Under the pieces are notes generated by a model. The model was not told where the DNA came from. It did no database searches and saw nothing but the letters and a program-made list of their open reading frames with translations. Shown here piece after piece: positions 15,965-25,644 of a stretch of 62,987 bases of DNA. How positions within the stretch are numbered: position 1 is the first letter of the stretch; every line of letters begins with the position of its first letter. This stretch comes from Mycobacterium sp. (lineage in GTDB: Bacteria > Actinomycetota > Actinomycetes > Mycobacteriales > Mycobacteriaceae), in assembly GCF_002863225.1 (NCBI RefSeq), contig NZ_PKEK01000080.1:1-62987 (forward strand), read 5' to 3'. Made by a program: the position numbers and the translations under genes.

Positions 15965-17019
15965 CTACTGCGGGAACGAGGCCAGCAGCAACTGCTTCTT
16001 GCGCTGTGCGTATTCCTGTTGGCTGATCCGACCGTCGGCGCGGCGCGCGGCGATGTCGCGGATCGCGGCCGCGACACCGGTCATGACGATCCGTGGCGCG
16101 GGAGGCTTCAGCGCCGTCATCGACCGAATCAGTGTCCGAGGGCACAGTCCGGCGGTCCGTGTTGGTGATCCCACGCGCCACGTCGGTAGCTCGCCCGGTC
16201 ACGGTCTGGTCGAACATCGGCCCGATTCCCGCCTGAATGGACGTGTTCGCCGCACCCACCTGCGTGGACGGGGCCGCCGCGGCACCGGCCGCAGTGAGCC
16301 GGGCGGTGAACACCGTCGGCTTCACCTCCTCCGCCACAGCGGTTGTCCAGCCCGGCGGTACCCCCGCGGCGATGTCCCGGCACCACCGCGCCGACGGAGG
16401 CGAGGTCAGCCGGAGCGGCGAGGAAGATCGCGATGAGGCTGGCCAGAGTGGAGAGTGGGCCTGCGGCGGCGGCCTGCCTGGCCGACGAGCCGGAACCGGT
16501 GTTCTGCTGCGGCTGCTGGAACGGCGTCAGGGTGGTCGCCGACGCCGAGGAAGCCGCGTAGCCGTACATCGCGGCGGCGTCCTGGGCTTACATCTCGGCG
16601 TAGTGGATCTCGGTGGCGGCGATCGCGGGGGTGTTCTGCCCGAGGAAGTTGGTCGCCACCAACGCTGCCAGCAGACTGCCGTTGGCCGCGATCACCGGCG
16701 GCGGCGCCGTCATGGCGTACGCCGTCTCGTAGCCGGCGGCCGCGGCCTGGGCCTGGGTGGCGGACTGCTCGGCCTGCGCGGCTGTCGGGCTGAGCCATTC
16801 GGCGAACGACGCGGCCGCGGCGCTCATCGACGTCGACGACGGGCCGAACCAGTCACCGGATGCCAGTGCCGAGACCACCGACTGGTAGCCGCTCGCTGCG
16901 GTGTACAGCTCGTCAGCGAGCGCCGTCCATGCCTGCGCAGCGGCCATCATCGGCCTTGATCCCGGACCGGAATACATCCGGCCGGAGTTTACCTCCGGCG
17001 GATAGAACCCGAAATCCAT
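15965..17019 (-). pseudogene. Decayed PPE-SHOCT gene
   Basis: The frame opens with a normal PPE start (MDFGFYPPEVNSGRMYSGPG) but the conserved Trp codon of YAEMWAQDAAAM is TAA (near 16588-16590). The same frame resumes after it (AQDAAAMYGYAASSAS). Then at least two shifts are needed to reach VAEEVKPTVFTARLTAAGAA and finally a SHOCT tail (AARRADGRISQQEYAQRKKQ) ending at 15965. It is a relative of the intact PPE-SHOCT gene at 17092-18468 and sits directly downstream of it. Confidence 0.8.
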
Positions 17020-17091
17020 TGCTGCGCATTCCCTTTATGTCTACGACGCGGCCCCGATAACTGATGTTTCCGCCGGACGGCGGAGGGCGTA

Positions 17092-18468
17092 TCAGCGACC
17101 AAGCAGGCGGTTCTTCTGCTCGGTGTATTCCTCGTCGGTGAGAATTCCTTCGTCGCGGAGCTTGGTGAACTCGCGCAGCTCGGCCGCGACACCGGTGACC
17201 ACCGTGCGCGGCTTTGCCTCGGCGACCTCGTTGTCGCTGCCAGTTGTGTTGCGTTCAGCGGTCTTAGGGGCGTCGCTGGGTTTGGCCATCGCGCCGCAGG
17301 CGCGGCCGACGCCGGTGCCGACGGTTCCGGCCATCGCGCGGCCGGCCATTCCTGCCAGCGCCATCTGACTCAGCGCGGTTCCCGAGGAGCCCGACATCGA
17401 CTCCGCGGCGGCGACCGCCGGCAGGGCGGGAAGCGTTACCGCGGAAGGCTTGACCGCCGGTGTGGCGATGGTCCAGCTCGGCGGAACCGACAGGCCGCCG
17501 ACGTGGTTCGCGTCGGCGAGACCGGCCGACAGCCGGGTGGGCACGGTGCCCTTCGGCAGGTTCAGCAGCGGGGCAGGGAATGCCTTCACCGGTGCGGGGC
17601 CTTCACCGGGCCACTGCTGCTCGCCGTTCCAGGCGCTGACGATCTTGTCGGTGTGGGTACCGGTCAAGGCGCCGACCACGTCGAAGGGGAGTGCGACCAC
17701 GCCCAGGCTGCCTAGCGGAATGTCGGCGGTGAACGTCGCGATAGCAGCCGGCAGATCGGCGAATACGGCGATGAGGTTACTGATGGTAGTTAGCGGGTCG
17801 CCCGCGGCTACCGGCGCCGCGGCGGCGCTCTGGAGCGCGGACGGCACGGCGGTGAAGGCCTGCTCGAGAGTGGACTGGACATTGCCCGCGGCGGAGCCGG
17901 CGCCAAGGTCGACCGCAGCCGACTGGTTAGCCGCGCCCGTCGGATTGGTGTTGTGTTGTGGCGGAATGAAAGACGGCAACTGGGTCGCGGTGGCCGAGGA
18001 CGCTGCATAGCCGTACATGGCCGCGGCATCTTGCGCCCACATCTCGGAGTATTGCGCTTCGTTCGTGGCGATGGCTTGGCTGTTGCGGCCGAACAGGTTG
18101 GTCGCGATCAGCGTCGCGAGCACGCTGCGGTTTTCGGCGACCATCGGCGGCGGAACCGTAGCCACGAAGGCCGCCTGGTAGGCCAAGGCCGCCAACTTCG
18201 CCTGGACGCCGGTCTCTTCGGCCTGGGCGGCGGTAGCCCGCAGCCAACTCACATACGAGGCGGCCGCGCCGGCCATCGACACTGACGCCGGACCCATCCA
18301 CGAACCGGACGTCAACCCGGAAACGACCGAGTGATACGAGTCGGCGATCGCATGAAGTGCACCGGCCAGCGCATCCCACGCCTGGCTCGCGGCCAACATC
18401 GGTACGGCGCCAGCACCGGCATACATGCGGGCGGAGTTAACCTCCGGCGGGTAATTCCCGAAATCCAT
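17092..18468 (-). CDS. PPE family protein with C-terminal SHOCT domain
   Basis: This 458-aa protein has an N-terminal PPE domain (MDFGNYPPEVNSARMYAGAG; WAQDAAAMYGYAAS near 150) and an SVP-type motif (GGLSVPPSW, about 325). The last 40 residues form a SHOCT domain (LREFTKLRDEGILTDEEYTE). SHOCT domains are helix pairs that promote oligomerisation, and a PPE-SHOCT fusion is unusual. The gene lies 30 nt downstream of mmcO on the same strand and probably shares its copper-controlled transcript from 21355. No PE partner is adjacent. Confidence 0.88.
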   Translation of the reverse strand: MDFGNYPPEVNSARMYAGAGAVPMLAASQAWDALAGALHAIADSYHSVVSGLTSGSWMGPASVSMAGAAASYVSWLRATAAQAEETGVQAKLAALAYQAAFVATVPPPMVAENRSVLATLIATNLFGRNSQAIATNEAQYSEMWAQDAAAMYGYAASSATATQLPSFIPPQHNTNPTGAANQSAAVDLGAGSAAGNVQSTLEQAFTAVPSALQSAAAAPVAAGDPLTTISNLIAVFADLPAAIATFTADIPLGSLGVVALPFDVVGALTGTHTDKIVSAWNGEQQWPGEGPAPVKAFPAPLLNLPKGTVPTRLSAGLADANHVGGLSVPPSWTIATPAVKPSAVTLPALPAVAAAESMSGSSGTALSQMALAGMAGRAMAGTVGTGVGRACGAMAKPSDAPKTAERNTTGSDNEVAEAKPRTVVTGVAAELREFTKLRDEGILTDEEYTEQKNRLLGR

Positions 18469-18498
18469 CTACTACCTGCTGCCTGCGACGTGTGATTG

Positions 18499-20039
18499 TT
18501 AGGTGGTGTAGTCGAGGCGGGTCATCATGCCGGCCGCCTGGTGATAGGTGTTGTGGCAGTGCAGCATCCACACGCCGGGATTGTCGGCGGTGAGCTCGAC
18601 GGTCACCTTCTGCTTGGTTAGCACGCTGACGGTGTCTTTGCGCGCCCCGCGGCTGCCGTCAGGTTTGATTACTTGGAAGGTGTGGCCGTGCAGGTGCATG
18701 GGGTGCCACATTCGGGAGCCGTCGTTGGCGAATGTCAGCGCCGCCCGCTGCCCTTGCTTGACGGTGAGCGGCCGGCCCTGTGGGTAGGGCTGACCGTTGA
18801 TGGTCCAGACGTAGTTGATCATCGAACCGTTGAGGTCAGCAGACAAACGCGTGTCGGGTCGCGCCGATCCAATATCTGCGGCCGGGGTTGCGGTGAACAC
18901 GTCGACCGTGCCCACCCTGGCCTGCAGTTCGGGTGGCTGATAGGCCGGGTCGGGCGCGCTACCGGCACCGGTGGACAGGATCGCTCGAGCAAGCGCATCC
19001 TTTCCTTCGGCGAGCGCCACCAACGGAAAGACGCCGTCACCGGCGGTCACCACCGCGTCGTAGCGTTCACCCATCCCGACGAGCAGTGCGTCGACGATGG
19101 TTGGTTGCACGGGGTAGCCGTCGGTGTGGGTCACCGTCATCGGGTGGCCGGCCAACGCGACCGGAAGGCCGTGTCGGATCCGGCGTTAATGATCCGCAAC
19201 CGGATGCGCTGACCGGGTTTGGCGTGAAACGTGCTGGGCGAAGCCGGGATACGCCCGTTAACTAGGTAGAACGGGTAGCTGACGTCGCCGGCTTCACCGC
19301 CCAACAGTGCGCTGGTGCCTACCGCAGGTGGGCCGGCCATGGCACCCATGTCGGGCATGTCGCGAGTGAGGGCCGGTGCTGGCCTGCGGAGGTCCTCGAA
19401 GATCTGTTTCGGTGATTTGCCGACCCCGTCGGACCAGTCGTCGACGACGACGATCCATTCGGCGTCATAGCGGCCCGTCTCGCCCGGGTCATCGACGATC
19501 ACCGGGAGGTACAGGCCGTAGTCGGCGTCCAGACCGGTGTGTGGATGCGCCCAGTAGGTGCCGGGGTGGGGTACGGAGAATCGGTAGGTGAAATCGAGGC
19601 CCGCGCCGATATCCGGTGTGGCCGGCGCGGCACCGTCCATGTCGTTGCGCAGGGCGATGCCGTGCCAGTGCACCGAGGTCGAGCGGGTTAGTCGGTTGGC
19701 GACGGTGACGGCGACTTCGTCGCCGACGTTGGCTCGGATCAATGGCCCGGGAACGGTGGTGCCATAGGCGAGCGTGCGCACGATTGGCCCGCCCAGGTCG
19801 ATGGTCGCTGGCTGCGGGGTCAACGACGCGGCGACCGTGCGCCCGGTATGGGGCCGTGCGGCCTCAGCGGTGTTGATGGCGGCGGCAAGACTGCCGGTCG
19901 GGGCGGGGGAGCGCCCGCAGCCCGCCAGGGTGAGCCCCGCGGCGATGGTGGCGGTCACAAACCCTCGCCGGCTCAAAGCAGTTGGTGGCGATGGTGATTC
20001 GGTCGCGGTCGATACGGGCGTAGGTCGCTGACGACTCAT
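18499..20039 (-). pseudogene. mmcO: Multicopper oxidase MmcO, frameshifted
   Basis: The N-terminal part (20039-19137) has a Tat signal (SRRGFVTATIAAG) with lipobox LAGC and the copper motifs HWHG and HPHTG. The C-terminal part (19155-18499) has HPMHLHGH and HCHNTYHQAAGM. Together they make the full four-site laccase-type oxidase of about 510 aa, the copper-tolerance enzyme of M. tuberculosis (Rv0846c). Near 19165 the expected FRVALAGHP reads FRSRWPATR-stop, explained by loss of one G in CGGGTC. The start ATG overlaps the permease stop (ATGA). It is either a true pseudogene, a sequencing error or a frameshift-tolerant gene. Confidence 0.85.
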
Positions 20040-21355
20040 CGTTGATCTGTGTTCGGGCTCGTCTCATCGTGGCCGCGCGCCGGTCGGCTTCCGGACGACT
20101 CATCGGGTGCCGGTGTGCACTCGCTGTGCGGGTGCGGATCGCTCGTAGCGCCGTGATGGTGGTGCTGGTCGGCAGTATCGGGGGAGCCGCCCATCATGCG
20201 CAGCATCGGGATACCGCCGGAGGTGACAAAGCGGGCCACCAGCGCGGCGGCAATCAGCAGGAAGACGATGTTGAGCCAGGTGGTGTAGTTCCACGAGAAT
20301 TCGGCGCGCATCACGGTGGCGTTGCGCGCGGTCGGGATGAGACCCGTTGCGCCGAAGAGCAATTCAACGAGATAGCCCGCTGCCACCATCGCGGCGTAGA
20401 AGGTGCCCAGCAGGGTGAACATCATTGCGGCGCCGTAGTACTTGCGGTAGATATTCAAGATCGGCAGGATCAGTAAGTCGGCGAAAACGAAAGCGATGAC
20501 CCCGCCGAAACTGATGCCACCGTTCCACAGCACCGCCGCGAGCGGCACGTTGCCGATCGAGCACACGAACGACCCGATGGCGACCAAAGGACCCACGATC
20601 GGTCCCCACAGCGGCGAGATCGCCGGATGCTGGGTGAGGAAGAATGTTTGCCAGAACGATTCGGGCACCCACGCGGCGATGGCGCCGGCGATCAGCAACC
20701 CCAACACGAGGTCGCGCAGGATCGCGGCCCATTCCATGACGAAAATATGCGAGATCGCCGTGAAGCCGTCACGCGACCCGACACGGCGCCATAGTGAACG
20801 ATCGCCCTGTATCGACATGTCCATGGCCGCGTGGCCTTCCATCGACCCGACGACCCCGAGGCTGGCCTGGCTGGCGGCGGCCTCGATCAATCGGGAGCGC
20901 ACACACAGCCGAAACAGCACCGCGAGCACGACAATCATCAGCGGGCCGCCAACGAATTCGGCGGCGGTGAACTGCCAGCCCATCAGCAACGCCATGATGA
21001 TGCCCAGCTCGACGACGAGATTGGTGGATCCGATTTCAAAGGCCATCGCGGCGGTGAAGTTCGCGCCCTTGCGAAACAGCGAGCGCGCCAGGGCGACCGC
21101 GGCATAGGAGCACGACGACGATGCCGCGCCGAGCACGGTCGCGACGGCCAGGGTGCGGGGCCGGTCATCGCCCAGCAACGCGACGATCGTCGAGCGCCGC
21201 ACTGCGGCCTGCACCACCGCCGACAGCGCGAAACCCAGTATCAGGGCCCACAGGATCTCCCACGTCATCGAACCCGCCAGCGCCAACGCATGGCCGACCG
21301 CGCCCACCAAAATCACCAGCCCCTCCCCGTTGCTCGACACCGCCAGCGCGACCAA
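20036..21355 (-). CDS. DUF318-type permease, Rv2963-like, His-rich tail
   Basis: This permease of about 439 aa has 8-10 transmembrane helices and the family signature AASSSCSYAAVALARSLF near residue 76. The cytoplasmic tail is His-rich (DQHHHHGATSDPHPHSE). It resembles Rv2963, the predicted permease of the RicR regulon of M. tuberculosis. The called start is TTG at 21355, only 2 nt from a perfect copper box; GTG at 21340 is an alternative. It overlaps mmcO by 4 nt, forming a permease-mmcO-PPE unit. Copper transport is inferred from context. Confidence 0.8.
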   Translation of the reverse strand: MVALAVSSNGEGLVILVGAVGHALALAGSMTWEILWALILGFALSAVVQAAVRRSTIVALLGDDRPRTLAVATVLGAASSSCSYAAVALARSLFRKGANFTAAMAFEIGSTNLVVELGIIMALLMGWQFTAAEFVGGPLMIVVLAVLFRLCVRSRLIEAAASQASLGVVGSMEGHAAMDMSIQGDRSLWRRVGSRDGFTAISHIFVMEWAAILRDLVLGLLIAGAIAAWVPESFWQTFFLTQHPAISPLWGPIVGPLVAIGSFVCSIGNVPLAAVLWNGGISFGGVIAFVFADLLILPILNIYRKYYGAAMMFTLLGTFYAAMVAAGYLVELLFGATGLIPTARNATVMRAEFSWNYTTWLNIVFLLIAAALVARFVTSGGIPMLRMMGGSPDTADQHHHHGATSDPHPHSECTPAPDESSGSRPARGHDETSPNTDQR

Positions 21356-21356
21356 C

Positions 21357-21376
21357 GTATACCCCTCCAGGGTATC
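21357..21376. promoter_or_regulatory. Copper box of permease-mmcO operon
   Basis: ATACCC (21359-21364) and GGGTAT (21370-21375) are perfect arms with a 5-bp spacer. The palindrome lies at the start of the permease gene and covers its minus-strand -10 candidate (TACCCT). Confidence 0.75.
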
Positions 21377-21610
21377 GAGTCAACGGGGAGTCCCGTGCGC
21401 GTACGTGCACTCCCGCCGCCGCACGCTCGGATCACAACCTCGCCGATCGGATGGACCGGCGACGTCGCGCAACTCGGATGCTGCTGGAGGAAATACCGTG
21501 CGGGGCAACACGATCTACAGGCTCAAGCGCGGCCCTGCAGTTCGGTCAAGCGGCTGGGTGTCTGCGGTCAAAACCGCGCCGGCGAACGGGCAATGTCGGT
21601 ATCCCTGTTC

Positions 21611-23617
21611 TCACAAACGGCTGCCGGCGGTGAGCGCCCAATTAGTTCGCTGTGAGCTCCACCACCTTGCCGGTGCCGTTGTCAGCGACAAGTACTTTCT
21701 TTTTTTGGTGCCCACCGCAACGGCCACTGGGTGGTCGCCGGTGAATGGCAGCACCGAGGGGGCAATCGACCCGGGATCCAGCTTTACCACCTTGTCGCCC
21801 TCGTGGTCTGTGACGTAGACAGCGTCGGCGGAGTCCACCGCGATACCCGAAGGCACAGTGAGGCCCGTGATGGGCAGCACGGTCGGAGTGCTCGACCCGG
21901 GATCGACTTTCAGCACCTTGTCGTTGTCGGAGTCGGTCACATAGACGGTGCCGGCGCCGTCCACGGCCACACCATCTGGATGATTGAGGCCGGTGAACGG
22001 CAGATCAGTTTGTGTGTTGGACTTGATGTCCAGCTTCACCACTCGGTTGTTGCCCCGGTCGGCGACATATACGTTGCCGGCAGCGTCCACCGCGACCCCT
22101 TGCGGGAAATTGAGGCCGGTGAACGGCAGCTCTGCCGGGGTTTGCGACCCGGCAGCTAGTTTCACCACCCTGTTGTTGAAGTCGGCGACGTACACCGTGC
22201 CGTTGGCGTCTACCGCCAGACCCTGCGGCTGGTAAAGGCCGGTGAACGGCAGCACGGCCGGGGCTTGCGACCCGGCAGCCAATTTCACCACCCGCCCATA
22301 CATTCCCTGACTGGTGACGTAGACACTGCCAACGGTATCCAGCGCTACCCCGCCCGGGGAGAAGGGAAAGTCGAGCCCCGCGAACAGCAGCTCCGATTGA
22401 CCCGACGCCGACTCCGACGAGTGCGGCCTCCGCGCGACGAAATAACCGGCGACACCGACGGCAACAACGACAAGCACGGCGGCAGCGCCGACGAGGATCC
22501 GCGTGCGTTTGCGGTCGGGCTGCGCGTCGGCGCGTGGTGATTGGCTAAAGCCCGTCGCGCCGTCGGTGTGTGGGTTGTGAGGCCGGCTGCGCCAGCTGCC
22601 CATGTCCGCGACAGGCGGTGTCCGCCCCGGCTGGGCAGTAGGTGAACTTGACATTTGTGACCACGCCCTGGCCTGGGTGAAAGCGTCGGCGTTGGTCAGC
22701 CCGGCGCCTGTGGCGTCGGTCGGCAGCGTCGCTTTCTCACCGCGCTGCACGATCGCGGCCGCCTGGCCCTGCTCAGTTGCGGTGAGTGCTTCGTGGGCGG
22801 CGGAGGCCAGTTCCCCGGCGCTGCGATACCGCTCTGCGGGGCGTTTTGCCATGCCTTTGGCGATCACCGCATCCAGAGCCACCGGAACCATTCCGGGGCG
22901 CAGCTGGCTGGGCCGCGGGGCAGGCTCTGTTAGATGCGCGCCGACCGCCCTTTCGATGCTGTCGGCCCGATACGGAGGTGACCCAATCAGACACTCCGCC
23001 AGCACACACGCCAGCGAGCAGACATCGGCACGATAGGTGATTTCGCCGCCGGTGAAACGCTCCGGGGCCATGTAGTTGACGGATCCCATCACCGTCCCGG
23101 TGTGGGTCAACGCCGGATCGGCTGCGGCGCGGGCGATGCCGAAATCCACCAGGTAAGCGAAATCGTCGCCAGTGATGAGAATGTTTTCCGGTTTGACATC
23201 GCGATGCGTCACACCGCTGGCATGTGCAGCATCCAGCGCGGCGGCGATCTGTCGCACGATGGCCACCGCGCGTGGAGGCGTCAGCGGACCCTCGGCCGCC
23301 ACCATGGTGTGCAGCGAAACCCCGTCGATCAGGCGCATGTCCAAATACAGCTGGCCGTCGATCTCGCCGTAATCGTGAATGGGCACCGCATGCGGCTCGG
23401 TCAGCCGTCCGGCGGCATCGGCCTCGCGTTGCATCCGTTCGCGAAACACCGGGTCGGCGGACAAGTGCGGCGAAATCAGCTTCAGTGCCACCACCCGGTG
23501 CTTGCGGGTGTCCTCGGCCTCATATACCTCGCCCATCCCGCCGCGACCGAGCAGCCGCAGCAGCCGATAGGGCCCGAAAAGCGACCCTGCCCGCGAACCC
23601 GCCTCACTGCTCGGCAT
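21611..23617 (-). CDS. pknD: Ser/Thr protein kinase PknD with NHL propeller, 3' frameshift
   Basis: The 668-aa protein has an N-terminal kinase domain (residues 18-275; GRGGMGEVYEAED, invariant Lys in VALKL, HRDVKPEN, VDFG, APE), a Pro/Gln-rich juxtamembrane region, one membrane helix (RILVGAAAVLVVVAVGVAGYF) and an extracellular NHL beta-propeller of about six repeats (e.g. GVAVDAAGNVYVADRGNNRVVKL). A run of seven T at 21700-21706 changes frame: the alternative frame reads KKVLVADNGTGKVVELTAN and stops at 21642. The last propeller strand is therefore altered. GGAG lies 4 nt before the ATG. It follows pstS by 17 nt, as in the M. tuberculosis pstS2-pknD cluster. Confidence 0.9.
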   Translation of the reverse strand: MPSSEAGSRAGSLFGPYRLLRLLGRGGMGEVYEAEDTRKHRVVALKLISPHLSADPVFRERMQREADAAGRLTEPHAVPIHDYGEIDGQLYLDMRLIDGVSLHTMVAAEGPLTPPRAVAIVRQIAAALDAAHASGVTHRDVKPENILITGDDFAYLVDFGIARAAADPALTHTGTVMGSVNYMAPERFTGGEITYRADVCSLACVLAECLIGSPPYRADSIERAVGAHLTEPAPRPSQLRPGMVPVALDAVIAKGMAKRPAERYRSAGELASAAHEALTATEQGQAAAIVQRGEKATLPTDATGAGLTNADAFTQARAWSQMSSSPTAQPGRTPPVADMGSWRSRPHNPHTDGATGFSQSPRADAQPDRKRTRILVGAAAVLVVVAVGVAGYFVARRPHSSESASGQSELLFAGLDFPFSPGGVALDTVGSVYVTSQGMYGRVVKLAAGSQAPAVLPFTGLYQPQGLAVDANGTVYVADFNNRVVKLAAGSQTPAELPFTGLNFPQGVAVDAAGNVYVADRGNNRVVKLDIKSNTQTDLPFTGLNHPDGVAVDGAGTVYVTDSDNDKVLKVDPGSSTPTVLPITGLTVPSGIAVDSADAVYVTDHEGDKVVKLDPGSIAPSVLPFTGDHPVAVAVGTKKRKYLSLTTAPARWWSSQRTNWALTAGSRL

Positions 23618-23634
23618 CGAACTCCTTCATGTCA

Positions 23635-24732
23635 TCACGAGATGGCGTTCACCGCTGTCGTCAGCCGCGACTGGAGCCAGCCCGGCGGCGGGATGGACCC
23701 ATATTGGGCCAAGCCATCTTGGCCCGGACCGATCATCGCCTGCAGGAATGCCCGTACCGCAGTTCCCGTCGCCGCCTCGGGATATTTCGAGCACACGATC
23801 TCATAGGTCGGCTCCACGATCGGGTACGCACCCGGCTGCGTCGGCTTGTAAAACGATGACGTATCCAACACCACGTCATTGCCTTGGCCCGTGATCCGGG
23901 CCCCGGCAATTGTTTTGCCGGCCGACTCGGCAGTGATGGACACCGCTTCGGGACCCGCGGATGTCACGATCCGGGCCATGTTCAACTGTTTACCCAAAGC
24001 GAACGACCACCCGGTGTAGGTGATCGATCCGTCGGTGGTTTGCAGGCTGGCCGTTACTCCGTCATCCCCGTCGGCGCCGGCACCGACGCCCCCGTGGAAT
24101 GTCTCGCCGCGGCCTCTACCCCAGGTGCCGGCGGATGCGGCATCGAGGTATTGCTGGAAGTTGGCTGAGTTACCGGATTGATCATTGCGGTAGATGACTC
24201 GAATGGTCATTGAGGGCAGGTGGGTGCCTGCATTGAGCGCTTTGATTGCGGGGTCATCCCAGCTAGTAATGCCGCCGTTGAAGATCTTCGCCATCGTGGG
24301 CGCGTCCAGGTTCAGCGAAGTCACGCCGCTGACATGATAGGTGACCGCGATTGGTTGAAACAGGGCCGGCAGTTCCCACGCGGGAGACCCACATCGCGCC
24401 GCCGCCTTATTGGGCTCGCCTGTCGACGGGTCCATTGGCACACCGGAGCCCGCCAGGTCAGCGTCGTTCTTGATGAACTGCTCCACGCCGGCGGCGGAGC
24501 CATTTGCGTCGTAGTCCAGCGCGTGACCGGGACACGCGCGGGAATAGACGTAAACAAAACGCTGGACCGCGTTCTGCTGTGCGGTAGCGCCCGCTCCGGC
24601 AAGTTCCTTCTTACCGCCGCATTCCACTTTCACCGAGGATCCCGAAGGATTGGTCGTCTTGGCGCCGCACGCCGACAGAATCAGTGCGCTAACCACTAAA
24701 ATACTTGCGGCCCCTGTTCCGGTGGATTCCAC
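23635..24732 (-). CDS. pstS: Phosphate-binding lipoprotein PstS
   Basis: The periplasmic phosphate receptor has a lipoprotein signal ending LSAC, the conserved start VECGGKKELAGAGATAQ and phosphate-site residues (DYDANGSAAGV, DLAGSGVP, RNDQSGNSANFQQYL). It closely resembles M. tuberculosis PstS2. The chosen start is GTG at 24732 with GGAG 5 nt upstream; ATGs at 24804 and 24810 would give an unusually long N-terminus. No pstA, pstB or pstC follows, so it may work as a sensor partner for PknD rather than in a complete transporter. Confidence 0.85.
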   Translation of the reverse strand: MESTGTGAASILVVSALILSACGAKTTNPSGSSVKVECGGKKELAGAGATAQQNAVQRFVYVYSRACPGHALDYDANGSAAGVEQFIKNDADLAGSGVPMDPSTGEPNKAAARCGSPAWELPALFQPIAVTYHVSGVTSLNLDAPTMAKIFNGGITSWDDPAIKALNAGTHLPSMTIRVIYRNDQSGNSANFQQYLDAASAGTWGRGRGETFHGGVGAGADGDDGVTASLQTTDGSITYTGWSFALGKQLNMARIVTSAGPEAVSITAESAGKTIAGARITGQGNDVVLDTSSFYKPTQPGAYPIVEPTYEIVCSKYPEAATGTAVRAFLQAMIGPGQDGLAQYGSIPPPGWLQSRLTTAVNAIS

Positions 24733-25035
24733 AGAACTCCAATCTCCCACGCGGGGGTGACGTCCGAAAGAATGTCGAATTATTAACTTTCCTTGTTTGC
24801 TCATTAGCATACGGGCGGAGGCATCGCGTGTTTTGACTCGCACGGATCGGTATGAGCGACGCCGGGGATGAATTATCGCGTAACGTCTCGTGCAGAATTT
24901 TCGGTTGGCAAATGCTGGATCAGCAGGCAAGTTGCGCTCAACTTGCGGCGCGTGCCGAAACGCGTGCGGTTCACGGTAAGAGCGCGACGCTCAGCTCATT
25001 GGCCGAGGGTCACTCGCTACTGACGGTGCTGTCAT

Positions 25036-25070
25036 CATATACCCCTATGGGGTATATGTCAATATAGAAT
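25036..25070 (+). promoter_or_regulatory. Copper box (23-bp perfect palindrome) and -10 upstream of ricR
   Basis: CATATACCCC (25036-25045) and GGGGTATATG (25049-25058) are perfect 10-bp arms around TAT. TAGAAT (25065-25070) is a -10 candidate, placing the palindrome over the -35 region. It drives plus-strand transcription toward ricR, giving a leader of about 145 nt, or a small upstream frame at 25076. Confidence 0.8.
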
Positions 25071-25184
25071 GCCGCATGCGTACGTGGCGACTCCCGCCAC
25101 TGGGTGACGGGTCAGAACCCCTGCTGGCCGGAGTGCGCGGGGGAAGTGTGGCAGCGCGGGAGCGCGGTTGCCATTGCGCTCGCG

Positions 25185-25215
25185 CATACCCAGCCGGGGT
25201 ATGGTCGGGTAGACT
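25185..25215 (+). promoter_or_regulatory. Second copper box and leaderless promoter of ricR
   Basis: CATACCC (25185-25191) and GGGTATG (25197-25203) form a perfect palindrome just upstream of TAGACT (25210-25215). That -10 box ends 7 nt before the GTG at 25222, predicting a leaderless, autorepressed ricR transcript. Confidence 0.75.
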
Positions 25216-25221
25216 CGCCGG

Positions 25222-25512
25222 GTGGCCAGCGCACCGGGGTACTCAGGGGGCAAGCGCAAGTATGCTGCGCGGCTGAACCGAGTCGAGGGTCAGGTGCGCG
25301 GCATCGCGAAAATGATCGACGAGGATAAATACTGCATTGACGTCCTCACCCAAATCAACGCCGTCAACAGCGCCCTGCGGTCGGTGGCGCTGACTCTTCT
25401 CAACGATCACCTCGGCCACTGCGTCACTGAGGCGATCGGCGACGACGCCCAGGACGCGGAGGCGAAAATCGCCGAGGCCTCGGCCGCGATCGCTCGACTC
25501 GTTCGATCGTAG
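25222..25512 (+). CDS. ricR: CsoR-family copper-sensing repressor RicR
   Basis: This 96-aa helical repressor has the Cu(I) ligands of the family: Cys in DKYCIDVL (about 38), His and Cys in NDHLGHCVTEA (about 63 and 67). The DNA-binding face RLNRVEGQVRGIAKMI is present. Length and the C-terminal AEASAAIARLVRS match RicR of M. tuberculosis rather than the longer CsoR. It is predicted to bind the ATACCC/GGGTAT palindromes spread from 8705 to 37205 and release them on Cu(I) binding. GTG start, leaderless. Confidence 0.9.
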   Translation: MASAPGYSGGKRKYAARLNRVEGQVRGIAKMIDEDKYCIDVLTQINAVNSALRSVALTLLNDHLGHCVTEAIGDDAQDAEAKIAEASAAIARLVRS

Positions 25513-25644
25513 TCAATTGCAGCGATTTCGCGCCGGCCGCGGCAAACCGTCTGGTGGCGTGCCCATTCAGTGCTCTGGTGCAGGACGTCGGTGACTGCAT
25601 CGACCAGTAACTCGGCACGTTCGATCGTGCCGAGTCGCCGTCGA

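Noticed and set aside
25076..25276. 66-codon leaderless-looking frame between the two copper boxes upstream of ricR
   Set aside because: It follows a plausible -10 box but overlaps the ricR start, has only two Cys and no metallothionein pattern; more likely an untranslated leader of ricR.
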